Source of the DNA: Gigantopelta aegis
Taxonomy: Eukaryota > Mollusca > Gastropoda > Neomphalida > Peltospiridae
Length of the DNA: 64,000 nucleotides
Assembly (NCBI RefSeq): GCF_016097555.1
Contig: NC_054706.1
Location: forward strand, 60,767,508 to 60,831,507
Direction of reading: 5' to 3'
A program made the translations under genes and the position numbers. Under the pieces are notes generated by a model that saw nothing but the letters and a program-made list of their open reading frames with translations, ran no database searches and had not been told where the DNA came from. Shown piece by piece: positions 35,386 to 55,000 of the stretch. The first letter of the stretch is position 1. Each line of letters begins with the position of its first letter.

Positions 35386-35524
35386 GTAATTGTACACGAT
35401 TAAGCAGCAGCTATACACAAAGTTTCAGCTCAATATCTTTAAGCATTGCGAAAAAAAGACAGGAAAGTTCAATGTTATTTGCAAATTCCATTACCTGAAT
35501 GAACAACGTCATAATTATAATTAA

Positions 35525-35785
35525 TTCATTCAACTTATTTTCGTGCTTATATCCAGTTACGGTTCAAGCACGCTACCCTGGGCACACACCTCGGCTACCT
35601 GTCCAGGATAGTGGGTTAGTTGTTAGCTGGTTAGTTGAAGAGAAGAGGGTGTAGTGGTCTTACACCTACCCAAATGAGTTGTTAAAACTCGCTCTGGGTG
35701 GGAGCCGGTACCGGACTGCGAACCCTGTATCTATCAGCTTTATGTCCGATGGCTTAACCACGACACCACAGAGACCTGTGCAATC
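35525..35785 (-). mobile_element. tRNA-headed SINE family C
   Basis: Read on the minus strand: GTGGTGTCGTGGTTAAGCC head, GGTTCGCAGTCC box B, body GGTACCGGCTCCCACCCAGA. Related to 966-1350 and 39905-40165. Confidence 0.85.
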
Positions 35786-36837
35786 TCACATGAAAAATGG
35801 CAAAAAATCGCTAATCTGGTTCTCAGTGCCAGTGGCGGATCCAATGTCAAATTGAGGAGGGGTCACGAGGCTGGGAAGCTGGCGGGTGGGTGGCAGTAAT
35901 ATTGTAATTTTTGATATTGTCATAACAGGCAGGGGCGGGTGCAGGATTGTTTCTAGGGAGGAGGTGCAATGTTTAAAAGGGGCACTTACTAACACTATTC
36001 AAAAGTACATAAACAAAGTTAGTAACATGTAATATATATATGGTAATCTTCTACAGAAATATCAAGCTGAAACATGTTCCCCAATACAAACAATAAATGC
36101 ACCATGTTTATCTGGATCTTTCAGTGCTCTTCAAATTATGAAGGGGATGCGCACCTCCAACACCCTCGAGGGCAGTTCTTATGATTAAATTAATGTAATA
36201 AACTGAATTGAACTGATCTGAAGTAACCTCACGAACATTTCTTGTACAGTCTTATTAATATGCATTGGCCGAGCCAGGGTGGAGCCATGACACCCCTCCC
36301 CCTTAATCACATCCCCATCCATCCATACACACTGTGGGTGGCCTCTCAATATAAAACACTCGCTACGCCAAAAAAAAATTTTGAACCCCAACTCAGACAT
36401 CAACGGTCCTGATAAACAAACAGTCACTTACCTCTATTGATGGATCCATTGTAGAAAACATTGCAACAGAACACCATAGTTAGCTGTGGTCTTTAGTTAG
36501 CATTAGATCCATGTACATATATTTTACATTTATTCACATTTAAAATAAATACGATTATTAAATGACAAACAGCGATTCTGTACGTAGTATCGCTTCGACA
36601 TCAATAACCATATTAAAACGTCAAAGCATTGTTGACGTCATGCCAAAGGACTATTGCCGTTTTCATTGGCAACGTTACCGGCCATTTTCGTAACTCAAAG
36701 GGACACGCCCTAGTTGTTAACCATTACGCCGTTGTTTTTCGCTATTAAACCCATTCTTTTCACAAATAAAATTGCACTTTACTTACCGTTTATTATTTAG
36801 AATATACATTTCCATTCACCTGAAGTGTTTTTTGGTA

Positions 36838-37525
36838 ATCGTGGTAATCCTGGTGTTTGTAATACCACAAAATGCATTTTTTCGTATTTCATAAAATGCC
36901 ACGGGCCTCTGAGAAAAAAAACCGTTGAGCAGACAAGGTCTATCTATTTTTAGAGGGGATATTCCCATTTCAATGTCACAGACGTTGGTATACCACGTGA
37001 CCGTTATCATTTTGGTTCGGTTTGTTTTCTCGTGCACGGTTCGCGCAATCAACATCCGATTTGTTGTCGTTTGCTTGTTGTTCATTTGTGAGATTTTTCT
37101 TCACAGTTCGTGAACATTTTCAGTAACAATAAAGTTCAGACAAGTAAGTATCTCAATACAAAACGTTACACACCCTTAAAACCAATAATTTTGCTAAGTC
37201 TTACAATATATGGAGAGGGGATACAACCAGGACAGAACAGTTGGAACATGTCCAGGAGAGGTGAAAGGAACGCACCCCAAGTCTGTGCGCACTCTGTGAA
37301 ATTTGTCGTGACGTAGGCATTGTTGTGCTTCGAGCGACATCTACCGGTGACATCAGAATACTAGCTTTCAAAATTATTTCAAGCAATTGGGACATGGGTA
37401 TTCCCATAGTATTTATCGATATAAAACCTACTTTTCCACTCCATTTGATAAAAACGTGATCTAAGTGTGTTACAGGTTTGTAGATTAACCAAATTATAAT
37501 TTAATTTCGCTGGATGGAACTAGGG
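36838..37525. repeat. Dispersed repeat shared with 9552-9805
   Basis: CTGGTGTTTGTAATACCACA, CAATGTCACAGAC and GGTTTGTAGATTAACCAAA are also found, with small changes, in the shorter copy at 9552-9805. No coding content is recognised. Confidence 0.65.
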
Positions 37526-38629
37526 CGTGCGGCTTTAACGGAAAATGTCAAAATGCTCACACCAGCACTATACCTTTTGATCAGTGCCTGAATAATGCGG
37601 AATAGGCCTAAAGGTAGCGCAGGACAGCGTACAATAATAATCCATTGTCTGTCAAGGGTCAGGTCTTGAAATTCAAAATGTAGCTTCACATATGAAACTA
37701 TCGGATATCATTATTGGGAGTTTAAATAATTCAAATTAAAAATAAAATAAAATTGTAAATGAAATTTATATTTCGATGTATTTTTGTTCACTGGTTTAGC
37801 CACAATCACACCTCTTTACCTCCCTTACATTATACATTTTCCTGTCGTCACACAGCATAAGTGATGGATAATGTGGTTGTCTCCCCCCCCCCCCCCCCCC
37901 CCATTTTAATATCCTGGCTACAAGTGTGTTTTAGTTTTATTAAGAGTGGCATGTAATTCAATGTATACCTTTAGGTCACCAATTTGTTTTCAGTTTTGGT
38001 TATTATGCAACTTCGAGACTGTCACTTTAAATGAATGTGTATTGAAGCTGTAATAACGAGGTTTATATGCATTATTAAATCAGAGAATAGACCAGCATCA
38101 ATTTTCTTACTGTCAGGGGCGGAGCAAACGTGACAGCCAGGATTTTATAGTGGTGGGTGGGTGGGCGAGGGTGATTTTATCAAATTTAATACATTAAAAA
38201 AAAAAATGTTTCAAAAGGATAGAGAATGGCCATACCACTTTTTGTGTGGACTTTAAAAATTTGTTGCATCTGTGAAAATGTCCTTCACAGGTGAATTTGA
38301 AAAGGATAGCCTGGCAACCTTGTGCCGTACCATTTTTTTCCATTGTGCCACCACCGACATTTGACTTAACTGTTATAAATTACCCTAAAAAAAAAAAAAA
38401 AAAATCCCACTATAAAACCGTTAAGTGGGCTGCTATTTCAACGAGTGACGGATTTGTTGTACAAAAAACAATAAAAAAAAACAATAGAGGAGTAAGAGTA
38501 TTTTGGAAAATGTTAATAAGATTCTTTATTTAGGCTCAATTTCTTGAACATACACCAATGTAATAAAAAAGATTTAGAGGTCACCGCAGGCTTTGTGACA
38601 CCTTCCTAGGATCCAGCCCACAAATGAAG

Positions 38630-38942
38630 AAGGAATGTTTGATTAAACAATGAACACATTTTATTTACGGTTATATGGCATCGGACATACGGTTAAGGAC
38701 CACACAGATATTGAGAGAGGAAACCCTTCGTCGCCACTTCATGGGCTACTCTTTTTGATTAGCAGCAAGGGATCTTTTATATGCACCATCCCACAGACAG
38801 GATAACACATACCATGGCCTTTGTTACACCAGTCATGGTGCACTAGCTGGAGCGAGAAATAGCCCAATGAGCCCACCGATGTGGATCGATCCCAGACTGG
38901 CCGCGCATCAAGCAAACGCTTTACCACTGGGCTACGTCCCCC
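38630..38942 (-). mobile_element. tRNA-headed SINE family A, ending at poly-C
   Basis: Tail side at the left (AACACATTTTATTTACGG). The head at the right on the minus strand is GACGTAGCCCAGTGGTAAAG. A C run begins at the head end (about 38938-38960). Confidence 0.88.
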
Positions 38943-39065
38943 CCCCCCCCCCCCCCCCCCATCCCCCACCCCACCCAAATGAAGCCCAGTACTAATAATA
39001 TGTAAAATACTAATATAATCTTAAAAAGTAAAACAAAACACAAAAGCTTTTTTATTTGGCCTGGT

Positions 39066-39071
39066 TTTATT
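39066..39071 (-). terminator. Poly(A) signal of RPS15A
   Basis: TTTATT on the plus strand is AATAAA on the minus strand. It lies 64 nt beyond the RPS15A stop codon, the short 3' UTR expected of a ribosomal protein mRNA. Confidence 0.75.
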
Positions 39072-39134
39072 GAAAGGCCATGAATCAACATCAGTTGACA
39101 CATCCCATTCTCTTGTCTCTTTTTGTCACATTTA

Positions 39135-46335
<7,201 letters not shown>

Positions 46336-46760
46336 CTTGAATGCTAAAAACAGAACCAATGCATTACAATCTGCTACACTGATAGATGTAAACCGAGTCA
46401 GTTTATAATATGCTTCATCAGTATCTGATATCAGAATATATAAAATAAGTCCAGGGAACATTTTGTTCAGTATTGTATTGCATTGCAATTCACTCTGCAT
46501 GTTTCAGTAATCTCTACACAATTTTAAAATATTAGAGAGTAGTTGCTAAACAAATTTCAATTAACTACAAATATTGATAATCAAAATTTTAAAAACAAAT
46601 GTTCCCTGCAATCTGACAGTCATGTTCATATCCAGACAATATTTTGACCATGGCATACATTAGCATCATAATCTAATTGATACGAGTCATACATGCAGTT
46701 CCAGTTTTTTGGGTTTTTTTGCAATGTTTTCAAAAAAATTTAATTCAAGTATTTGAAAGT

Positions 46761-47150
46761 TTAAAGGGACATTCCTGAGTTTGCTTCACTGTAAGATGTT
46801 TCCTACTAATAAAATATTTCTACCATTAAACTTACATATTAAAAATATTTTCTTGTTTAGAATATCAGCGTCTGTGTATTCAGTGTATTTCTGGTCGTCT
46901 TAATATTTGTATAAGTCCAAACTGGATTTTGTCTTCAAATAATTTCGTATGTACGAAAAAATTATATTTTAGGAAATAAAATGAAATTTAACCTAGTACA
47001 AATATTAGAACGATTAGAAACACATTCAATATACAGCCACTAATATTTTATGCAGAAAAATATATTTGATATGTAATTACAATTGTTAAAAGGTCTCTGT
47101 TAATCGATAACATCTTACAAATTCCAGCAAACTCAGGAATGTCCCTTTAA
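46761..47150 (+). mobile_element. TTAA-ended fold-back MITE, copy 4 (full length, 390 bp)
   Basis: TTAA at both ends. The two halves (each about 170 bp) are imperfect reverse complements of each other, so the whole element can fold back. No protein is encoded. It lies in the first intron of RPS15A. Confidence 0.9.
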
Positions 47151-47399
47151 TGGATGTAGCTTGATTAAACAAACTTTTATTTGTACTAAGTGCAAATCCA
47201 TCCCAAAATAAATGTAAAATATAGTTCATTCAAATGACTACAAATTTGTTCTCGCACTCCCTTTCAACAGCGTTTTGATTAAATATGAAAGTGCTAATAA
47301 GATTTTCATACATGTAATGTATTGTATTAAAAAATGAATTATTTGTTATTGGAAAACTTGAAAATGATCAATGTTAACGTAGGTATTTAACATTAAACA

Positions 47400-48793
47400 T
47401 ATAATTGTTATATTAGAGCAAGAATCTTTGTCTACTTGGCGGTATCCCAAAATCATGTTTTCATTGTAGAGTTAACCCTGACAGCAAAGAAACATTATAT
47501 TGACCAAATTTTGTTAATGTCAATTTACCTCTCGAACGGCAGATTACTGTATATCTTTGCCTACAAGTTTAATTTTTTTCACCCAAAAATTATTTTATAA
47601 CTTGGGAGGGTAAGAGGGTACTTCTAAGAGGGTAAAAAAATTTCACCCAAAAATATTACCGTTTTATTGTTGAAGTATGCCCTGTATTTATACTCAAATA
47701 TGTTAATTTGACACATTTATTTTTATGTAACCTTTTTTTGGGGGCATTAAAACGGTTTTGGTTATGCAAAAAGGCGTGCGATCTCACTCACATGCCAAGA
47801 GAACAGTCCACTTAGTTAAAATAACAGTCATCACTAATAGCAAAAATGTAAACAATTATTACTAACTACCTGTTGCCCGAGTTTATTTTGAAATCTGGTC
47901 ACTGGCATTAATGGTTGTTCAAACAATGTTTTGTCGGTGATTAACTTCATCATTGAAAAGTTCATGAATATTACTGAGCTGACCCTTAAAACAGCTTAGA
48001 CTGATATATCTGCAGTTCACTAGAGCAATAGGGACATACATAAAAACCAGTGTACTTTCCAGAGTTATCCTCCTTACATGTATTAATATGGCGGCAAAAC
48101 ATGTGATTAACTGATACTTTCAGTTTTATTGTAGTGATCTGTTGTCAGTGTTTATAAATAAAGTTGTTGTCTGTGCACAAAACCATGCTGTACAGTGCCA
48201 TACGGTAACAGCCAAACAGCTTTCACTATCTACTAAGGGAACATTTCGTTTTGATGCTATGTTACTTGTTTGCGATGTACAAAACGTGAAAACCGAAGTT
48301 TGTAAAATAATTTTCTTTTGTTCAAATATTGTACATTATTCTTCTCATGTGCTGAAAATAAGAAATACTTCAATATTTATAAGTTGTCTTTCATGGGTCG
48401 ACTTATAAACAGGTCAATAAAAAAATATGTTTTCAGGGCTTGAAATTAGGGACTCAACTTATAGCAGAGATCAACTTACAGGCGAAGATATACAGTAATT
48501 AAAAATGGTTTCCAATAAAACAGAGACTTCTACGAGTGAACCACAAATAAAAGAATTGTTTGCAATTTTCAGAACCTTAAGTTTACTTTCAAGCCCTTGA
48601 TGAATTATGAAATGTCAATTTAAATTAACAATCTGTCTTATGTCAAAGTGTAGCCATTCGGGAGACAGATGGATATTTGGACGGATATTTGGACAGTTAT
48701 AACCTTTCTTTCAATTAGAGATAACTCTTTAACAAAAACAGAATATCTGCCTATTATCAGGTAGGCAAAGATCACTGCTCTAATACAACAATA
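47400..48793. mobile_element. Outer element with roughly 40-bp inverted ends around the previous element
   Basis: The left segment containing TATTAGAGCAAGAATCTTTG (about 47410) is matched in reverse by the segment ending near 48790 (CAAAGATCACTGCTCTAATA). It surrounds 47547-48495 on both sides, so a nested insertion is likely. Confidence 0.65.
47547..48495. mobile_element. DNA transposon remnant with TA-flanked inverted ends
   Basis: Left end CTGTATATCTTTGCCTACAA. The right end is the reverse complement of CTGTATATCTTCGCCTGTAA. TA dinucleotides lie at 47545-47546 and 48496-48497. The internal motif ACTTATA/TCAACTTATA recalls pogo/Tigger ends (inference). The 88-codon frame at 48142-48408 resembles no transposase I know. 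Confidence 0.7.
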
Positions 48794-48987
48794 TCGCTAT
48801 GTTTGATAATTTTTGAGTTCATCAATTAACAAATATTTCACTTATGAACCACTCTACATACACAGAAGAAACCGACTATTGACTTTCAACAACGTTACGG
48901 TTTAATATATAGGCACCGACAGCTTTATTTCTGCAGTTTGAATATTAGTTATTAATATGTAAAATATTGTTATCAGTGAACTGGAAA

Positions 48988-49335
48988 AACGTTTAACGAC
49001 ACCACTAGAGCACACTGATTTATTAATTGTCTACTGGATGTCAAACATTTCGTAATTCTGACATTTAGTTTAACTAGAGGCAACCCACAATATTTTCCTT
49101 TTAGTAGCAAGGGATCTTTTATATACACCATCCCAGACAGGATAGCACATACCAGTCTTTGATATACCAGTCATGGTGCACTGGCTGGAACGAGAAATAC
49201 CCCAATGGGCCCACCGACCATCAGTCTGTCCCACGGGGAACACCCTTTTTCATGCTATGGAATTTAAGTTACTTCTTACAAGACTGCCTATGGTATCAAG
49301 CAAGAACTTTACCACTAGGCCGTATCCCTTCCCCC
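48988..49335 (-). mobile_element. SINE family B/A, degraded head
   Basis: GTTTAACGACACCACTAGAG to TTTACCACTAGGCCGTATCC. Contains a foreign stretch around 49240-49290. Lies in RPS15A intron 1. Confidence 0.8.
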
Positions 49336-49409
49336 AACCTGGAAATTGACTGTTGTAAAGATATTTAATGTCAAACATATGATTGCTGTTTTATTTGAGC
49401 ATGAATCTT

Positions 49410-49986
49410 TCAGTGTTCGAGATTAAAAGGTTTTGTGCAGTATCCCAGTTGGATACTAACATTTCAAAATCTGGTATCCCACCTGAGAATTTAGTATCCC
49501 ACTTTTGCATATGGTTACCCGACATTCAAATATCAAGCAAGCCAATTTTAATTTTAATAAATAAAAAAGGGTGTATTGGTTAAAAACATTTTATAATGGC
49601 TACTTTTCAGTGTTTTTATAGACTTTGGAATTACTAGGCCTAATTAAGGAACACTTAGACTGGAAGGAAACATCCCAACAAAAAACAATTGCGACTCAGC
49701 GGTTCCCAGTCTTTTCAACTTTTGCTATGCTGCTATTGCTCCAGTGTAGCATTAACCCGGGTATGAGATGGGAGGGGGGGGGGGGGGGGGGGGAATATTG
49801 TTACGGCGTAGCATTAGGCTGGTACTAGCTTGAAAAAATTATCACTTTCATTGTTTTAACGAAAAATAAAAACCCAGGATAATAGGATTAAAAAAACAAA
49901 CATTATATGGTATCCAGAGTTCTTGGAAGTCTGGTTTCCAAAATTAAAATTTGGTATCCCCGGGATATTGTTAATCTCGAACATGG
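49410..49986. mobile_element. Element with GTGTTCGAGATTAA inverted ends
   Basis: CAGTGTTCGAGATTAA near 49412 is mirrored by TTAATCTCGAACATG near 49971. A poly-G tract of about 21 lies inside (about 49771-49792). No coding content is recognised. Confidence 0.6.
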
Positions 49987-50431
49987 TCTTTGGTAAGAGA
50001 TTCCATGTTAAGCGTTATCTATGTAAGAGAGCTGAAATGTCAGTCTCCATTGACCAGTCATTGCTCTCGAACGGCTGAGGATACTCAGCGTCGGCCTAGG
50101 CAACTTGTAAACTTTCAAACATCAAGATTTTTCTCTACGTCGATTACAGAATAGTGTAACATTAATTACTGACTTTGACGAATACCCGTAGTATTTAAAT
50201 ATTAGTATACAAAGTGCAGACTCATGGAAACAGTTGGCAAAACAGTAAACTATTACACACATTTAAATTTATTTATTTAACCTAAATAGCAAAGAGAATG
50301 GAAAAATTTATGACGCGTAGTCTTAAATGGGATTTTATTTCAATCTTTATTAACCAACTCAATGTATTTTATTGAAAATAACATAGGATTAACTCAGATC
50401 GTTTCCACTGATTTCATCTCCATTCATGTAC

Positions 50432-50455
50432 CTTTTTTTGATGGCGGCTGAAAAG
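50432..50455 (-). other. RPS15A: Probable non-coding first exon of RPS15A with TOP start
   Basis: On the minus strand the sequence reads CTTTTCAGCCGCCATC, then seven A and G, then a GTACAT donor (gt at 50431-50430). A C followed by an unbroken pyrimidine run is the 5'-TOP hallmark of ribosomal protein mRNAs. The next acceptor, TTTTTAG at about 46344-46349, would join this 24-nt leader to CATTCAAG-ATG. The 4.1-kb first intron is inference from these two sites. Confidence 0.6.
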
Positions 50456-50527
50456 GTCAAATATTTATTTACTTCCGGTGTCATTGACAGACGTTTGAAC
50501 TTCCGGTGTGTTTGTAGCAAGTGCTCG
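50440..50527. promoter_or_regulatory. Candidate bidirectional promoter, RPS15A / coiled-coil gene
   Basis: Two ACTTCCGG boxes (ETS/GABP-type, CCGGAAGT on the other strand) lie at 50471-50478 and 50499-50506. GATGGCGGC at 50440-50448 fits the core of a YY1 site. An AT-rich ATATTTATTT at 50461-50470 lies about 10-20 bp upstream of the RPS15A TOP start. On the plus strand, GCTCG/GTAAAT at 50527/50528 could end a first non-coding exon of the coiled-coil gene. The assignment is by motif and position only. Confidence 0.6.
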
Positions 50528-52017
50528 GTAAATTATTTTTATTTTTATATTTTAACTTGAGTACATGCTGTTATTTTACTTGTTTATTATTTTTGGGGTG
50601 CATTATTTTGTGGTATTTATTAGCTGTTAAATATTTAGCCACTTTCGCAGTTTTAAAACCCATGGTAACCATTTTTGTTTATAGTAGAAATGTAACCTCG
50701 ATTATTGGATACCTTTTGACAGATAGAGACTAAAACAGAAAAACGTGAATGGTTTAATTTATTGTTATCATTGTTTTAAACAATATGTATTCCATCTTTT
50801 ACATGTTGGTAGTGATTTGTCGACTGTCAATAGACTATATTATGACCTTTCCCCACAAATTTAAAACATATCAATACATTCATGTAAACAAGATGACGGG
50901 CAATAGTAGCATACACCTTACAATTATGTAACATACATACGTAACATAGGCCTAACTGATAGAAATAGTAACAACAACTGTGGATAATTGAATATAAAGT
51001 AATCAGTTATGATACAAAAAGTGACTGCAAATTAAAGAGAAAAAGGATACAAACAAGTAGAGAAGAGGGAGAGACATGAAAGAAGAGACAAAGAAAACAT
51101 TGAAATAGAAATAAAGAGAGAATCGAAGAGCTATTAAGTTTAAAAACGTAGGCTAAAATGTACGTATATATACTGCTTGCAATAAAGTCTGTATTTTCCT
51201 GGATTGTTGACTGCAGATCACCAAATAGTAAAATATTATAGATGAGATGTAGATATTTCTGTAAAGGGTATTGTGATGCACCCTGACAATGACAAGAAGT
51301 GTTCTGTATCTTCAATTGATGTTCACAAGCACATCTAAGGTTGACGAGTTATTTTTCGCACCCTTATTTTGGCTTCGTTCACAATAAATATAGCATATTT
51401 TACCATAATTTCACTTGAAATTTATATTTCATAAAAGGTACAATTTATTAATTACAAAATTTTCTTCCAACACATCCAGGTGCATTATAATGTTCAAAGA
51501 AAAAAAGTTCATTAGCAATTTTGCATTGCTATAATAGCTATATTATTACAATGCTTCACCACATTAAAATAAAAACTGGTCTACTAACCTTGTCCCCTAT
51601 TAAAATTCTATAACAAGCAGACAACGCTGTTTTTTTGTTTTTTTATAATTCTGGACAAAATATTAATTTTAAGTTTTAAAAGATGAAAGAAATAAAAACT
51701 TCATTTTGTCAAATATATAATATAAAAACATCATTGGATATGTTATATTTACTGTGTACAAAGCCAAAACAAGGGTGCGAAAAGTGACTGTCGTCGGCCT
51801 TGGGATTGTCTTTATTTTGACATAAATATAATGAAACTTCTGTTATATGATAAAAAAAGTTCAGAATTTTTGTTTTGTATTTGACAAATTGTGCAGGTGT
51901 TATTTTGTGTTATTGGGAATGGATAACTCTTCCGTATTAAAAAAAAATACCAGTTGAAAATATTTAATTGTAGATTATGAAATAAAAGGTGATCCCATAC
52001 TATAAAGACTACTAAAG

Positions 52018-55000
52018 ATGGATGAAAAGCGCCCTGAAACTCCAGAGAGTGGTGTCCCTTTAGAAAAGAAATGCAACATTCAGCACAGATCAGACTTGTT
52101 GATGGAACATCATGTGAGTAGTGAAGTGTACACTCATCAAAGCATCCATGAGTTCAGTTTGTTTTGTGTTTCTTATTACATTGGAGTCTTCGCCAAGGCA
52201 AGCTATAGCTCCACTCTTCTAAAATGGTGTTGGGTGAGCGACTACATGAAGTGTCAAATCAAATATATTAAGTTTTTTTTTATTGTAAGGCAATCGATTT
52301 TCCACTCTCCTAAAACTTTTCAAGTGAGTGTAGAGAGGAGCGTGAGTGATCACTTGCTTGTCCTGGCAAAGACTGCATTGTAAGAAAACAAATCTAATAT
52401 TGTTAGCACACCAAATGGCAAAGTATTTTCAGTATGGTTAGTTCCATTGTGGAAGGAAATGTTTTATTTAATGACACACTCAACACATTTTATTTATGGT
52501 TATATGACATCGGAAATATGATTAAGGACCACACAAATATTGAAAGAGGAAACCCGCTGTCGCCACTTCGCCACTTAATAATATTCTTTTTGATTAGCAG
52601 AAAGGGATCTTTTATATGCACCATCCCACAGACAGGATAGCACATACCACAGCCTTTGATATAACATTCGTGGGTCACTGGCTGGAAGGAGAAATAGCCC
52701 AATGAGCCCACCGACGTGGATCGATTCTAGACTGACTGCGAATCAGGCATGCGTTTTACCACTAGGCTACATCCCGCCCCTAGTTCCATTTTGAATTCCT
52801 TCAAATTTAGCCCATATATTATATAGAAGTTAGTATTCAAATGGTTTGGTTTGGTATATGTATCAGGATTTTTAATGGGGTGGGGGCGTCTTCGTGATGG
52901 GACATCCAATGGCTAAGCAACCCCCACCCAACAACAATAAAACCTAATGTTTATGTAATGTTATCTAAATTTGACAGAAAATATTACCGGTATGACCTTT
53001 TGTGACTTGGCGAGGTTTGTACGGGCATATGTATATCATGGCATTGTCATGAATTATTGTCATGTTTGTGAAAGCAATGACACTGAATGGCCAATGTGTC
53101 AACTGTTACATGTTTGAATCCACTTCTAGTTTAAAGTACATCAGTGAATAATGAGTAAAACACTCAGCCAGATGAAGGAAGGAAGGAAGGAAATGTTTTT
53201 TTTAATGACTCACTCAACACATTTTATTTATGATTATTTGGCATCGGACATATGGTTAAAGACCACACAGATATTGAGGGAGGAAAGCCGCTGTTACCAC
53301 TTCATGGGCTACTCTTTTCGATTAGCAGTAAGGGATAGCACATACCACAACTTTTAATGTACCAGTCGTGGTGCACTGGCTGGAGCGAGAAATTCAGCCA
53401 GATGATGTGACATTGATGTGTATCTCTTTTATGCAGTAGTCAGAGACAGTCCTTATTTATTGCTTAAAATTACCAGGCACACCACAAGATAAATGTATGT
53501 TAAAAGACAGTGTAGTGGAACGATTTGATCAGCATGATGTTTTATTAATGAGACTTGGCACTGCAGTTGATAAACTCTAAATTACAATGTGTGTGTTTTT
53601 TTGGTTTTTAGATACAAAATGTGCAGCAGACGCAAGATGCACTGAAATTTGCCCTCGTTGATCTGGAACATGCTAAGAATGAAGATGAGATTGAAGAACT
53701 CCGGGTCAGAGTTCACGAATTGCAAAAGAAATCTGAATGGCAAATGACAACACTGCAGGTGAGAACAGAAAATAGAATTAAATTTGTATTTAGTAGACTT
53801 ACTCAGTTATCAAGACTGTGTTGAAGAAGGAATGTTTTATTTATTTAATGGTGCACTCAGCACATTTTAATTACAGTTACATGGAGACGACAAGACAATG
53901 TTCAATGCAGAAGTATGAGCCACACTGTCCCAAGTATACGAGACTACTGTATAATAATTTAAGTTATATTTTTAGACTTGCACCCACAGAATATGGACAA
54001 ATCACCATCTCCTTTAAAGTAATGCAAGGAAACATCAGCAGAGTTTATCAAGAAATGGTACAAGAATGTCCATTGAAATATCTCTGTTATATAAATTATT
54101 ATTGTTGTTCATAATAGCTAAATCACTCATACCATGCTTAACTAGTAAGTAGATAATAGTATCATTACTGTATAAATAGCTGTAATAATTTTATGTTACA
54201 GTAAGGGCATTAAAAGTCATCCATCAAAATCTTTGGTGTCATATTCTTAGCTTTGGTCCAGAAGCTATTCTTATGTTGTTTATGCAATAAAGTATGTTTT
54301 TAATCAATATAAACACACAGTGTGTGATTTTGAGGAGAGTCCAGAAGCCTGAGGCACGCAAAAATCATATAGGACTCTCTAGCTTGCCTAGCATACGAGT
54401 CATAAAAATTATTTGTACAAATTACATTGATTCATTGAAATGACACAGTCAAATAATATATAAAAAATTCTGTGAAACCACAGTCTTGGATAACAATCAT
54501 TTCCATGGTTTCATGCGAAACATTTAGCGTATCTTCTGTTCTACTGGAGACACACGGCTGGGCTCACTGGGTTTGTGGTGGGCTCTAAATATTGGCAAAC
54601 TGGGAGTCCTTATGTCACTTAAATGTTTTAAAACCAAAATCACACACTGACAAAATTTTAAGTTAAGATGTTCCAGAACCTACTGTTTTGTTGTGTATGC
54701 AATAAAATATCTTCAATCAATATAAACACAAAAATCAATTCACAACAAAGTAAAATAATGTGTGTGTTAAAACGTTCTGATTGCCAGGTGATGCACAAGC
54801 TGAACACCGAACTGTCGTATGCCCGAGCTGATCTGGACGAGGCTCTGTACAATGGGAACGGTGACATCAACGCTGCCCGTAAGAGAGTCATCTGGCTGGA
54901 GGACAGGATGGGCACCCTCTGTGGCAAGAAACGGCTTACGGTAGCAGCAGCTTTTTGTTATGATGATTAGGCTGTCTTGTGCTTGTATAAAACATGTACT

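Larger units (their letters stand above)
32220..39060. other. Intergenic region between astacin and RPS15A
   Basis: Contains the 40-bp minisatellite, SINEs, MITEs, poly-C tracts and GGCGTAGCC/GGCGGATC element fragments. No exon is supported on either strand. The genes on both sides end towards it (convergent). Confidence 0.7.

Noticed and set aside
37110..37407. Overlapping frames on both strands near 37100-37400 as a gene
   Set aside because: They lie inside a dispersed repeat (shared with 9552-9805), with no domain and no splice support.
48142..48408. 88-codon frame inside the TA-flanked element
   Set aside because: No transposase motif or recognisable domain, and composition like the surrounding AT-rich DNA.
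48750..48825. Possible C/D-box snoRNA in RPS15A intron 1 (minus strand TTGATGA...CTGA)
   Set aside because: The C box has T in place of the purine, the terminal stem is only about three A-U pairs, and the CTGA lies in the inverted end of a mobile element.
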